Shown piece after piece: positions 51,362 to 61,935 of a DNA stretch of 64,000 nucleotides (position 1 is the first letter of the stretch; the number at the start of each line of letters is the position of its first letter). This stretch comes from Arthrobacter alpinus (lineage in GTDB: Bacteria; Actinomycetota; Actinomycetes; Actinomycetales; Micrococcaceae): the NCBI RefSeq assembly GCF_900105965.1, contig NZ_FNTV01000001.1, forward strand, positions 4,174,023-4,238,022. The letters run 5' to 3'. A program made the position numbers and the translations under genes. Below the pieces are notes generated by a model. That model was not told the origin of the DNA. It ran no database searches and worked only from the letters and a program-made list of their open reading frames with translations.

Positions 51362-52065
51362 ATGAGTATTTCAGCTTCCGACGCCGATGATTCCGTTTCC
51401 GCAGGGGAATTGAGCGCCCGCTACGACAACTTTGTGGTGGATCTGCTCGGCAGCATCGCTTACGGGGAGCTTTCCGCGTTTGAGCGTTTGGCAACCGACG
51501 CGCGCCACTCGCCGTCGCTGGCCGACAGGGCGGTGCTGGGAAAAATGGCCGTGGCGGAGTATGGCCATTACGAATCCATGTGTGCACGGCTCAACGCCAT
51601 GGGCATGGATCCGGAACTGGCCATGGCACCCTACCAGCGCATGGTTGATGCCTTCCACGAGCGGACCCGCCCCGCTGATTGGCACGAATCGCTCATGAAG
51701 GCCTATGTGGTTGAGACGATCACTGAAGAGTTTTACGCTGCAATTGCCGAGCACCTGGATGAGCCCACCCGTGAGGCAATTGCCCAGGTCCGCACAAGTG
51801 ACGAGCAGATTGAGGTGTTGACCTCGCTGCTGAGAACCATGCTGGCCGAGGACCCGCGGCTGTCCTCGCGCTTGGCGTTGTGGGGGCGGCGCATGGTGGG
51901 GAGGCCCTGACCCAGGTGCAGCGTATCGGTGCCAAGCACAGCTTCCTCGTGGGGCTGCGCCCGGACGCCACACATGAGCAGGCTGCGGCAGAGGTATCGG
52001 CCATCCTGAGTGCGCTCACGCGAAACCACTCCAAGCGCATGAGCAAGCTGGGGCTGACGGCTTAG
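51362..52065 (+). CDS. Ferritin-like (MiaE-like) protein with one-base gap
   Basis: Two overlapping frames make one protein of about 234 residues. The first frame (to 51910) covers a four-helix di-iron-type domain: DRAVLGKMAVAEYGHYESMCARL (ExxH), AYVVETITEEFYAAIAEHL and LRTMLAEDPRLSSRLALWGRRMVG. The second frame then gives EALTQVQRIGAKHSFLVGLRPDATHEQ to the stop at 52065. A G is missing in the run 51898-51901; the right arm has five (62699-62703) and restores the frame. Such proteins are found beside RNA helicases in actinobacteria and may hydroxylate tRNA, which is unproven. Confidence 0.8.
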
Positions 52066-52168
52066 GCCCGACGTTTGTGCCGAAAACGGTGTCAACTCGC
52101 CAAACGCCCCACAAGATACGCCGTTCTGACGGGTTTGCCCCGTTTTCGCGGCGGGCCGCGACTACCGG

Positions 52169-52669
52169 CTACCGTGAGCCGTTGCGCACGTCGTTGAGGA
52201 TGCGGGCCACCGTTTCGGCCAGCGACTCCTCCGCCGTGATCGGCCGCTCCTCGATTCCCGTCAATGGGTCCCAGCCGTGGTACCAGCCACGCATGGCCTT
52301 CTCGCCGAAATCGGCCTGCTTGTGGGCGCGGGTGGCATGCCGGCGAAGCGTTTCCTCGAGCGTGAGGTCATATGCGTAAAAGTGGCTGGCGCCGGCGTGG
52401 TTTTCTTGCAGCCTGCGGAAAGAGCCGCTGTATTTACTGGCGTTGAACATGCCATCGGCAATCACGCTCCTGCCGTGGTTCAGGGCCAGGGCAGCGGATT
52501 GTTCGATCAGCTCAACCGTCAGCGCCGAATAATTTCCACTTTCCCCCAGGACGGTGCGGCGGAAATAATCCTGCTCTATCCACACACCGGACAACTCCTG
52601 TTGCAGGGCGCGGGCAACAGAGCTCTTCCCGGAGCCGGAATTGCCACGCACCACAATGAGCAGGGACAT
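52169..52669 (-). CDS. Small P-loop kinase, zeta-toxin/AAA-like
   Basis: A 166-residue nucleotide-binding protein with Walker A VRGNSGSGKSSVA at residue 6 and a possible lid region RRHATRAHKQADFGEKAMRGWY. It resembles the small ATP-dependent kinases often annotated as zeta-toxin or gluconate-kinase-like. There is no antitoxin gene beside it, so a housekeeping sugar or nucleotide kinase is more likely. The ATG at 52669 has GGAAG close upstream. It is convergent with the ferritin-like gene; CGAAAACGG and its complement (52081, 52138) may form a weak terminator between them. Confidence 0.75.
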   Translation of the reverse strand: MSLLIVVRGNSGSGKSSVARALQQELSGVWIEQDYFRRTVLGESGNYSALTVELIEQSAALALNHGRSVIADGMFNASKYSGSFRRLQENHAGASHFYAYDLTLEETLRRHATRAHKQADFGEKAMRGWYHGWDPLTGIEERPITAEESLAETVARILNDVRNGSR

Positions 52670-52686
52670 GCTTCCATCCAAGCACG

Positions 52687-52727
52687 TGTGGCCCCGCAGG
52701 CGCACCTGGGTGCATTACGGGGCCACA
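52687..52727 (-). terminator. Hairpin between ridA and kinase genes
   Basis: A 10-bp perfect stem (TGTGGCCCCG) about 28 nt after the ridA stop, with a loop of about 21 nt that can itself pair. There is no T run. A copy lies at about 61879-61919 in the right arm. Confidence 0.5.
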
Positions 52728-52755
52728 TGCCAGTTAGCGAACGGTGTTGCAGGGA

Positions 52756-53138
52756 TCAGGCTGGAATCACTGCTACGGCGTCAATCTCCACGAGGAAGTC
52801 ACCCAGAAATGAGCCCACCGTGGTTCGCGCCGGGTAGGGTGCCTGAACAAATTCCTCGTAGGCGGCGTTGAATCCGGCAAAATCTCGTGCCGGATCCTGG
52901 AGGTGAACGGTTGCCTTGACCACGTGCGAGAAGTCCAAACCGTGAGCGGCGAGCACGGCCGCCAGGTTTTCCATGGCGGCCCGTGTCTGCTCGCCAATCG
53001 TTTCCCCAGGGTCTCATCCGTGACGGGGTGGTGCGGTGTTTGGCCCGCGGTGTAGAGGAAACCGTTGGCGGCGATGGCCTGGGAGTATGGGCCTGCCGGA
53101 ACCGGCGCCTTGTCAGTGATGATTTGTGTGCGGAGCAT
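52756..53138 (-). CDS. RidA-family enamine/imine deaminase, one-base gap
   Basis: The protein starts MLRTQIITDKAPVPAGPYSQ, the RidA N-terminus, and should continue TAGQTPHHPVTDETLGETIGEQTRAAMENLAAVL and end VGSFLGDFLVEIDAVAVIPA, about 128 residues. The left arm has lost one base in the run at 53004-53007, which shifts the frame after DETLG; the right arm has the full run (61597-61601) but loses a C a few bases away. RidA hydrolyses reactive imines made by amino-acid-oxidising enzymes, which suits its place downstream of an amino-acid importer and an FMN oxidase. Confidence 0.85.
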
Positions 53139-53218
53139 GGGGTTTTCCTTGATGTTCGACGGCGGTCGGGTGCGGCCGCGCTGTTGGGTGCGTCTGCCGG
53201 TGGTGGCAGGGAAGCGGA

Positions 53219-53983
53219 TTACAAAACCTTGGAGAGGAATGCCTTGGTGCGCGCGTGCTTGGGTGAGCCAAGAACTTCTTCGGGCGGCCCGCTCTCCACC
53301 ACCACGCCCATGTCCATGAAGATGACCTGGTCGGCCACCTGCCGGGCGAAGGCGAGCTCGTGGGTGACAACCACCATGGTCATGCCCTCTGCCGCGAGGT
53401 CCTTCATGACCTCCAGGACCTCTCCGACGTTCTCGGGGTCAAGGGCAGAGGTGGGCTCGTCAAAGAGCATGAGCTTGGGCTTCATGGCCAGGGCCCGGGC
53501 AATGGCGATGCGCTGCTGCTGGCCGCCGGAGAGGTCCTGCGGGTAGGAATGCCCCCGGTCGCCCAAGCCAACCCGGTCCAGCAGGACCTGGGCCTCGGTG
53601 ATGACTTCCTTCTTGGGCCGGCCCAGGACGTGAACGGGAGCCTCGATGATGTTTTCCATGACCGTCATGTGCGGGAACAGATTGAAGCGCTGGAACACCA
53701 TGCCCGCGGTCAGGCGGGACTTGGCGGTCTGGCTTTCCTTCTTTTCGTACAGGCGGCCGTTGCGTTCGGTGTAACCAACCAGCTGCTGATCCACGTAGAG
53801 ACGGCCGGCGTCGATCTTCTCCAGGTGGTTGATGCAGCGCAGGAATGTGGTTTTGCCGGAGCCGGACGGGCCGATCAGGCAGGTCACCGTGCCTTGTTCA
53901 ATTTTCAGGTCGATGCCCTTGAGGATTTCAATGGCCGCGAAGTTCTTGCGAACTCCCTGGGCCTCCACCATTGCTGTGCTCAT
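53219..53983 (-). CDS. Amino-acid ABC importer ATPase
   Basis: A 254-residue intact ABC ATPase of the polar-amino-acid type. Walker A is GPSGSGKTT, the Q-loop region is [14 protein letters not shown], the signature LSGGQQQR, Walker [15 protein letters not shown] and the switch His lies in VTHELAFAR. An insert ([22 protein letters not shown]) between Walker A and the Q-loop is longer than in GluA. It overlaps the permease stop by 4 nt. Confidence 0.93.
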   Translation of the reverse strand: MSTAMVEAQGVRKNFAAIEILKGIDLKIEQGTVTCLIGPSGSGKTTFLRCINHLEKIDAGRLYVDQQLVGYTERNGRLYEKKESQTAKSRLTAGMVFQRFNLFPHMTVMENIIEAPVHVLGRPKKEVITEAQVLLDRVGLGDRGHSYPQDLSGGQQQRIAIARALAMKPKLMLFDEPTSALDPENVGEVLEVMKDLAAEGMTMVVVTHELAFARQVADQVIFMDMGVVVESGPPEEVLGSPKHARTKAFLSKVL

Positions 53984-54911
53984 GATGCTTTCCTTCTCTT
54001 GGGCCGGCGAACCAGGCGGGTTGCTGTGTCAAAGCCGCGACCGTAGCGCCGCTCAAGCTTGTTTTGGAAGTAGCTCAGTACGGTGGTCATGAGCAGGTAC
54101 CAGAGGCTGGCCACAATGAGCAGCGGGATGGTCTGGTAGTTGAACGAGTAGATGATCTGGGCCGAGTACAGCAGGTCGGAGATGGCCAGGACGCTGACCA
54201 GGGAGGTGCCCTTGAGCATGGAGATGACCTGGTTGCCCGTGGGCGGCAGAACCACGCGCATGGCCTGCGGCAGGACAACACGCAGCATCAGCTTGCTGCG
54301 GTTCATGCCCAAGGCGCGGGCGGCGTCGTACTGGCCCTTGTCTACAGAGCTGATGCCGCTGCGGATGATCTCAGCCATGTAGGCGGCCTCGTTCAAAGCC
54401 AGGCCCAACAGGGCCGCACCGAGCGGGGAGATCAGGACGTTGGCCGAGCCGATGACCACGGAAGGTCCACCGAACGGCAAGCCCAACGCAATCACCGGGT
54501 ACAGGGCTGCAACGTTGTACCAAAAAATCAACTGGACCAACAGGGGAGTGCCGCGGAAGAACCAGATGTAGGCACGGCTGAGCGTCCTCAGAATGGGGTT
54601 GCTGGACAGGCGCATGATCGCGAGCACCGTGCCGAGCAGGATGCCCACCGTCATGGAGACCACCGTCAGCATCAGCGTCAGCCCGGCGCCGCTCATGATC
54701 TCCGGGGAGAACAGGTAAGAGACGACGACGTCCCAGTGGTAGCGCTCATTGGTGGATACATCCAGGGCCGCGCTCGCGGCAACGAGGATCAGGACAATGG
54801 CGAGGGCGTTGCGGATGGGGTGGCGCAGGGGCACCACCGGGACAGAACCACCCGTTGCTGCTGGGGAACGTGGTGCGAATCAGTGGATGAAAGCGTTGGT
54901 TGTTGCTGCAT
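53980..54911 (-). CDS. Amino-acid ABC importer permease, one-base gap
   Basis: A HisM-type permease. From the ATG at 54911, with a perfect AGGAGGTG site, 15 codons run to HHVP, then a missing C (run at 54863-54866) breaks the frame; after that, the frame from 54837 gives the rest ([20 protein letters not shown] to the stop). The right arm has five Cs (59743-59747) and joins the two into about 310 residues. The ATPase-contact loop is [39 protein letters not shown]. The substrate is unknown. Confidence 0.88.
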
Positions 54912-54937
54912 GGTGTTCACCTCCTATGGGGTGGAAT

Positions 54938-55849
54938 CTATTGGGCGAAATTGACGCGGGGATCGGCGATGGCACTGCCATCCAGGCCGTACTTCTTCAG
55001 AACTAACTGGTAGGAATCGCTTTTGACGATGTCCACCATGGCGGTGGAGACCGCCTTGACCAACCCGGACTCGATGGGCAGGCCAACCCCGACCGGGGTG
55101 AAGTCGTATTGGGAGGAAATCTCGATGGCCGGGTTGGCCTTGGCGGCAAAGTCCAGGATGGGGGAGTCGGCCAGCACCGCGTCCAGGCGGCCGCTTGTCA
55201 GGGCGGAAATGGCCTGCCGGGTGTCTTGGAATTCGCTGTCCTGAATTGGCTCCTTGCCCTCCGCCAGGCATTTCTCGTTGGCGGCAGGCACGTTGGCGGT
55301 GAGCTGGTAGGAGCCGATCAACAGCCCCACCTTCTTCCCGCACAGGGCTGCTTCCTCCGTGATGGCCCCTGGGTTGCCAACGGGCACAGCAATCGAGTTG
55401 CCCATCTGCAGATAATCCACAAAGTCCAGAACCTTCATCCTGTTTTCGGTGGGTGTCATCGAGGCAACCGTCATGTCATAGCGGCCGGCTGCCATGCCGG
55501 GAATGATCGAATCAAAGTTGGTGACCTTGATGTCAACCTTTACCCCCAGGGCCTGGCCGATCAGCCGGGCGATGTCCGGGTTGCTGCCCGTCATCTCACG
55601 GGTGCCCTCCTTGTAAAACTGGGTGGGCGGTTCGTTGGTGGGGATGGCCACCGTGAGCACTTTGGCTGCCTTGATGGAATCCGGCAGTTGCGCCGCGGCG
55701 GCTTCATTGAATGCCATGGCGGGAATGTCTGTGCCCAGTTCCGCGATGCCGTCGCTGGCCGTCGAACTTCCACACGCTGTCAGGGAGAGCAGCAGGGCTG
55801 AGGAAAGTACGACGGCGGCTGCCTTGCGGACTGCGATTGGCGTGCCCAT
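54938..55849 (-). CDS. Amino-acid ABC importer binding lipoprotein
   Basis: A 303-residue lipoprotein with signal peptide and lipobox LTAC at about residue 26. The family-3 binding domain includes VLTVAIPTNEPPTQFYKEGTREMTGSNPDIARLIGQALG and AGRYDMTVASMTPTENRMKVLDFVDYL. It is intact in the left arm. Its ATG shares one base with the stop of the oxidase gene (TGATG), which implies coupled translation and one operon. Confidence 0.92.
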   Translation of the reverse strand: MGTPIAVRKAAAVVLSSALLLSLTACGSSTASDGIAELGTDIPAMAFNEAAAAQLPDSIKAAKVLTVAIPTNEPPTQFYKEGTREMTGSNPDIARLIGQALGVKVDIKVTNFDSIIPGMAAGRYDMTVASMTPTENRMKVLDFVDYLQMGNSIAVPVGNPGAITEEAALCGKKVGLLIGSYQLTANVPAANEKCLAEGKEPIQDSEFQDTRQAISALTSGRLDAVLADSPILDFAAKANPAIEISSQYDFTPVGVGLPIESGLVKAVSTAMVDIVKSDSYQLVLKKYGLDGSAIADPRVNFAQ

Positions 55850-57160
55850 CAGGGGGTTCCCATGTCGGCCAGGGACAATTCCGGTTCCGGGGCGGCGGCA
55901 ACCTGGTTTGATTCAGCGGGGCCGGGGACAAACAATTCTCTGCGGTGGCGGATGAGCTCGCGTCCGCCTTCCTTCAGCTCTGCCACGCTGGTGACACCCA
56001 GCAGGGCCATGGTTCGGTGCATTTCAGCCTTGAACAGCTTAAGTACATGGGCAACTCCTGCCTCGCCGGCGGCCGCGAGCCCGTACAAATAGGGGCGGCC
56101 AATGGCGCATGAATCGGCACCCAGGGCCAGGGCCTTGATGACGTCAGAGCCGCGGCGGATGCCACCGTCCACAATGATTTCCATGCGCCCGTCGACGGCC
56201 GCCACCATCTCCGGAAGTACGTCCATGGGGGAGGCCATGTGGTCCAGCTGGCGGCCACCGTGGTTGCTGGCCTGGATGGCGTCGAAGCCCATGCCTGCGG
56301 CAATGGCGGCATCCTTCGGGTTGACGCAGCCCTTGAGTATGATGGGGCCGTTCCAGCGGGCGCGGATTTCCGCCAGGTCGTTCCAGTCTGTGGGTTCGTA
56401 GGCGCCGGCCAGCAGCGTGCGCCACATGTCGGGGGTGCTGGTGAGCGGACCCGTCGGACTTCTGCGTCAAGGTTGGGGAAGGCAATGGCGTCGCTGGTGA
56501 TGAAGCCCAGTGCCAGCGGGGGCGCAGAGCTCCTTCAAGCACGGTCTTGGGCTTGATGGACGGCGGTGCCGTGAAGCCGTTGCGGTAGTCGCGCTCGCGG
56601 TGTCCGATGTCGCGGCAGTCAATGTTGACGATGAGTGCCTCGTAGCCGGCGTTGGACACGCGGTCCAGGACTGCCTGGAGCAAGGCCGGATCATTGGTGG
56701 GCTCCATGTTGAACCAGCGGCGCAGCCCGGGGGTTGCCTCGGAAACGGCCTCCATGGTGGTGGTGCTCAGGTGTGCCAGGCCGTATGGAACGCCTGCGGC
56801 ACGTGCTGCCCGGGCCGCGGCAATCTCGCCCTGCGGGTGGAAGAGGCGGGTGCCGCCGGTGGGGGAGAGCCAGAGCGGCATGGACGAGGGGCCGCCCAGG
56901 ATGGTGGTTTTCAGGCTGAGGTTTTCCACGGAGCCCCACTTGGGCATGAAGGACCAGTCGTTGTAGGACTCGATGTTGCGGCGCATGGAGGCCTCGTCCT
57001 CGCCGCCGCCCTCGATGTAGTCAAGAATGCTCTTGGGCAGGGCCTTGGCCGCCAATTTCTGCATGTCCCCAACGCTGTAGCAGCGCCTGTTCAGGCGTTC
57101 GGCAGTTGATCTCGCCGGGCCTTGGACCGAAGCCAGTGCTGTGATGTCCTTGAATTTCAT
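55849..57160 (-). CDS. FMN-dependent alpha-hydroxy-acid oxidase, two one-base gaps
   Basis: A member of the lactate oxidase/glycolate oxidase family, about 437 residues when repaired. The N-terminal part has YIEGGGEDEASMRRN and LSPTGGTRLFHPQGE; then NIDCRDIGHRERDYRNGF; the C-terminal part has SNHGGRQLD with the catalytic His, and DGGIRRGSDVIKALALGAD with IGRPYLYGL for FMN phosphate. Two one-base losses (56513-56514 and 56456-56457) break the frame in the left arm; the right arm supplies both bases. The ATG at 57160 follows AAAAGGAAT. As the first gene before an amino-acid importer and RidA, it probably oxidises an imported substrate or its product. Confidence 0.85.
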
Positions 57161-57302
57161 CTCTGATTCCTTTTGTTGCGCTGCAGCTTCCGGGTGGCCG
57201 GCTGCTACCGAGAGAATTAGTGTGTCCCGCCTCACTCAATGGTGACGTGGATCTCCTGTCTGCTATATGTGAAAATCTCCAACAGTTCGGATCGGCTGTG
57301 AT

Positions 57303-57321
57303 AACGTCAAGCATGGACGTT
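57303..57321. repeat. Junction of the two arms
   Basis: AACGTC (57303-57308), loop AAGCATG (57309-57315) and GACGTT (57316-57321). The TGTGATAACGTC arm continues outward without a break into the two long arms. Within 60 nt of the centre the arms already differ by several one-base gaps. Confidence 0.9.
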
Positions 57322-57454
57322 ATCACAGCGATTCCGAAAACTGTTGAGATTTTCACATATAGCAGACAGGAATCCACGTCACCATTGAGTAGGCGGACAC
57401 ACTAATTTCTCGGTAGCAGCCCCACCCAACTGCAGCGCAACAAAAGGAATCAAG

Positions 57455-58763
57455 ATGAAATTCAAGGACATCACAGCACTGGCTTCGGTCCAAGCCCGGC
57501 GAGATCAACTGCCGAACGCCTGAACAGGCGCTGCTACAGCGTTGGGGACATGCAGAATTGGCGGCCAAGGCCCTGCCCAAGAGCATTCTTGACTACATCG
57601 AGGGCGGCGGCGAGGACGAGGCCTCCATGCGCCGCAACATCGAGTCCTACAACGACTGGTCCTTCATGCCCAAGTGGGGCTCCGTGGAAAACCTCAGCCT
57701 GAAAACCACCATCCTGGGCGGCCCCTCGTCCATGCCGCTCTGGCTCTCCCCCACCGGCGGCACCCGCCTCTTCCACCCGCAGGGCGAGATTGCCGCGGCC
57801 CGGGCAGCACGTGCCGCAGGCGTTCCATACGGCCTGGCACACCTGAGCACCACCACCATGGAGGCCGTTCCGAGGCAACCCCGGGCTGCGCCGCTGGTTC
57901 AACATGGAGCCCACCAATGATCCGGCCTTGCTCCAGGCAGTCCTGGACCGCGTGTCCAACGCCGGCTACGAGGCACTCATCGTCAACATTGACTGCCGCG
58001 ACATCGGACACCGCGAGCGCGACTACCGCAACGGCTTCACGGCACCGCCGTCCATCAAGCCCAAGACCGTGCTTGAAGGAGCTCTGCGCCCCCGCTGGGC
58101 ACTGGGCTTTCATCACCAGCGACGCCATTGCCTTCCCCAACCTTGACGCAGAAGTCCCGACGGGTCCGCTCACCAGCACCCCCGACATGTGGCGCACGCT
58201 GCTGGCCGGCGCCTACGAACCCACAGACTGGAACGACCTGGCGGAAATCCGCGCCCGCTGGAACGGCCCCATCATACTCAAGGGCTGCGTCAACCGAAGG
58301 ATGCCGCCATTGCCGCAGGCATGGGCTTCGACGCCATCCAGGCCAGCAACCACGGTGGCCGCCAGCTGGACCACATGGCCTCCCCCATGGACGTACTTCC
58401 GGAGATGGTGGCGGCCGTCGACGGGCGCATGGAAATCATTGTGGACGGTGGCATCCGCCGCGGCTCTGACGTCATCAAGGCCCTGGCCCTGGGTGCCGAT
58501 TCATGCGCCATTGGCCGCCCCTATTTGTACGGGCTCGCGGCCGCCGGCGAGGCAGGAGTTGCCCATGTACTTAAGCTGTTCAAGGCTGAAATGCACCGAA
58601 CCATGGCCCTGCTGGGTGTCACCAGCGTGGCAGAGCTGAAGGAAGGCGGACGCGAGCTCATCCGCCACCGCAGAGAATTGTTTGTCCCCGGCCCCGCTGA
58701 ATCAAACCAGGTTGCCGCCGCCCCGGAACCGGAATTGTCCCTGGCCGACATGGAACCCCCTGA
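57455..58763 (+). pseudogene. Right-arm copy of FMN hydroxy-acid oxidase, broken
   Basis: The copy of 55849-57160. It has the Gs and Cs missing from the left arm (58097-58099 and 58156-58158) but lacks others: GAGGCCGTTCC for GAGGCCGTTTCC near 57866, an extra T at 58108-58110, and a lost G in the final codons, so it reads through the proper stop. Comparing both arms gives one intact gene. Confidence 0.85.
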
Positions 58764-59671
58764 TGGGCACGCCAATCGCAGTCCGCAAGGCAGCCGCCGT
58801 CGTACTTTCCTCAGCCCTGCTGCTCTCCCTGACAGCGTGTGGAAGTTCGACGGCCAGCGACGGCATCGCGGAACTGGGCACAGACATTCCCGCCATGGCA
58901 TTCAATGAAGCCGCCGCGGCGCAACTGCCGGATTCCATCAAGGCAGCCAAAGTGCTCACGGTGGCCATCCCCACCAACGAACCGCCCACCCAGTTTTACA
59001 AGGAGGGCACCCGTGAGATGACGGGCAGCAACCCGGACATCGCCCGGCTGATCGGCCAGGCCCTGGGGGTAAAGGTTGACATCAAGGTCACCAACTTTGA
59101 TTCGATCATTCCCGGCATGGCAGCCGGCCGCTATGACATGACGGTTGCCTCGATGACACCCACCGAAAACAGGATGAAGGTTCTGGACTTTGTGGATTAT
59201 CTGCAGATGGGCAACTCGATTGCTGTGCCCGTTGGCAACCCAGGGGCCATCACGGAGGAAGCAGCCCTGTGCGGAAGAAGGTGGGGCTGTTGATCGGCTC
59301 CTACCAGCTCACCGCCAACGTGCCTGCCGCCAACGAGAAATGCCTGGCGGAGGGCAAGGAGCCAATTCAGGACAGCGAATTCCAAGACACCCGGCAGGCC
59401 ATTTCCGCCCTGACAAGCGGCCGCCTGGACGCGGTGCTGGCCGACTCCCCCATCCTGGACTTTGCGCCAAGGCCAACCCGGCCATCGAGATTTCCTCCCA
59501 ATACGACTTCACCCCGGTCGGGGTTGGCCTGCCCATCGAGTCCGGTTGGTCAAGGCGGTCTCCACCGCCATGGTGGACATCGTCAAAAGCGATTCCTACC
59601 AGTTAGTTCTGAAGAAGTACGGCCTGGATGGCAGTGCCATCGCCGATCCCCGCGTCAATTTCGCCCAATAG
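58763..59671 (+). pseudogene. Right-arm copy of amino-acid-binding lipoprotein, broken
   Basis: The copy of 54938-55849. The first 170 codons match the left arm, then single bases are lost near 59274 (TGCGGAAG for TGCGGGAAG), near 59465 and near 59546, each in a G or C run. The stop at 59669-59671 is that of the intact gene. Confidence 0.85.
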
Positions 59672-59697
59672 ATTCCACCCCATAGGAGGTGAACACC

Positions 59698-60628
59698 ATG
59701 CAGCAACAACCAACGCTTTCATCCACTGATTCGCACCACGTTCCCCCAGCAGCAACGGGTGGTTCTGTCCGCGTGGTGCCCCTGCGCCACCCATCCGCAA
59801 CGCCCTCGCCATTGTCCTGATCCTCGTTGCCGCGAGCGCGGCCCTGGATGTATCCACCAATGAGCGCTACCACTGGGACGTCGTCGTCTCTTACCTGTTC
59901 TCCCCGGAGATCATGAGCGGCGCCGGGCTGACGCTGATGCTGACGGTGGTCTCCATGACGGTGGGCATCCTGCTCGGCACGGTGCTCGCGATCATGCGCT
60001 GTCCAGCAACCCCATTCTGAGGACGCTCAGCCGTGCCTACATCTGGTTCTTCCGCGGCACTCCCCTGTTGGTCCAGTTGATTTTTTGGTACAACGTTGCA
60101 GCCCTGTACCCGGTGATTGCGTTGGGCTTGCCGTTCGGTGGACCTTCCGTGGTCATCGGCTCGGCCAACGTCCTGATCTCCCGCTCGGTGCGGCCCTGTT
60201 GGGCCTGGCTTTGAACGAGGCCGCCTACATGGCTGAGATCATCCGCAGCGGCATCAGCTCTGTAGACAAGGGCCAGTACGACGCCGCCCGCGCCTTGGGC
60301 ATGAACCGCAGCAAGCTGATGCTGCGTGTTGTCCTGCCGCAGGCCATGCGCCGTGGTTCTGCCGCCCACGGGCAACCAGGTCATCTCCATGCTCAAGGGC
60401 ACCTCCCTGGTCAGCGTCCTGGCCATCTCCGACCTGCTGTACTCGGCCCAGATCATCTACTCGTTCAACTACCAGACCATCCCGCTGCTCATTGTGGCCA
60501 GCCTCTGGTACCTGCTCATGACCACCGTACTGAGCTACTTCCAAAACAAGCTTGAGCGGCGCTACGGTCGCGGCTTTGACACAGCAACCCGCCTGGTTCG
60601 CCGGCCCAAGAGAAGGAAAGCATCATGA
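59698..60628 (+). pseudogene. Right-arm copy of amino-acid permease, broken
   Basis: The copy of 53980-54911. It keeps the AGGAGGTG site, the ATG and the five-C run missing on the left, but has changes near 59770, losses near 60000 and 60182, and an extra C near 60352. Only pieces of the permease remain in frame. Confidence 0.85.
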
Positions 60629-61386
60629 GCACAGCAATGGTGGAGGCCCAGGGAGTTCGCAAGAACTTCGCGCCATTGAAATCCTCAAGGGCATCGACCT
60701 GAAAATTGAACAAGGCACGGTGACCTGCCTGATCGGCCGTCCGGCTCCGGCAAAACCACATTCCTGCGCTGCATCAACCACCTGGAGAAGATCGACGCCG
60801 GCCGTCTCTACGTGGATCAGCAGCTGGTTGGTTACACCGAACGCAACGGCCGCCTGTACGAAAAGAAGGAAAGCCAGACCGCCAAGTCCCGCCTGACCGC
60901 GGGCATGGTGTTCCAGCGCTTCAATCTGTTCCCGCACATGACGGTCATGGAAAACATCATCGAGGCTCCCGTTCACGTCCTGGGCCGGCCCAAGAAGGAA
61001 GTCATCACCGAGGCCCAGGTCCTGCTGGACCGGTTGGCTTGGGCGACCGGGGGCATTCCTACCCGCAGGACCTCTCCGGCGGCCAGCAGCAGCGCATCGC
61101 CATTGCCCGGGCCCTGGCCATGAAGCCCAAGCTCATGCTCTTTGACGAGCCCACCTCTGCCCTTGACCCCGAGAACGTCGGAGAGGTCCTGGAGGTCATG
61201 AAGGACCTCGCGGCAGAGGGCATGACCATGGTGGTTGTCACCCACGAGCTCGCCTTCGCCCGGCAGGTGGCCGACCAGGTCATCTTCATGGACATGGGCG
61301 TGGTGGTGGAGAGCGGGCCGCCCGAAGAAGTTCTTGGCTCACCCAAGCACGCGCGCACCAAGGCATTCCTCTCCAAGGTTTTGTAA
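60625..61386 (+). pseudogene. Right-arm copy of importer ATPase, broken
   Basis: The copy of 53219-53983, which is intact on the left. Here single bases are lost near 60671, 60738 and 61035. Walker A is destroyed by the second gap. The C-terminal half from signature to stop is in frame. Confidence 0.85.
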
Positions 61387-61466
61387 TCCGCTTCCCTGCC
61401 ACCACCGGCAGACGCACCCAACAGCGCGGCCGCACCCGACCGCCGTCGAACATCAAGGAAAACCCC

Positions 61467-61849
61467 ATGCTCCGCACACAAATCATCACTGACAAGGCGC
61501 CGGTTCCGGCAGGCCCATACTCCCAGGCCATCGCCGCCAACGGTTTCCTCTACACCGCGGGCCAAACACCGCACCACCCCGTCACGGATGAGACCTGGGG
61601 GAAACGATTGGCGAGCAGACACGGGCCGCCATGGAAAACCTGGCGGCCGTGCTCGCCGCTCACGGTTTGGACTTCTCGCACGTGGTCAAGGCAACCGTTC
61701 ACCTCCAGGATCCGGCACGAGATTTTGCCGGATTCAACGCCGCCTACGAGGAATTTGTTCAGGCACCCTACCCGGCGCGAACCACGGTGGGCTCATTTCT
61801 GGGTGACTTCCTCGTGGAGATTGACGCCGTAGCAGTGATTCCAGCCTGA
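61467..61849 (+). pseudogene. Right-arm copy of RidA, broken
   Basis: The copy of 52756-53138. The frame shifts after DET because one C is lost near 61594, three bases before the G run that is complete here and short on the left. Confidence 0.85.
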
Positions 61850-61935
61850 TCCCTGCAACACCGTTCGCTAACTGGCATGTGGCCCCGTAATGCACCCAGG
61901 TGCGCCTGCGGGGCCACACGTGCTTGGATGGAAGC

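Noticed and set aside
52169..52669. Zeta-type toxin of a toxin-antitoxin pair
   Set aside because: No small antitoxin gene is adjacent; the Walker A kinase fold alone does not show toxicity.
57241..57400. Hairpin telomere of a linear chromosome
   Set aside because: A true closed end should give identical arms with little or no loop; the one-base gaps on both arms and the 7-nt asymmetric loop fit a fold-back read better. Kept as an alternative, not called.
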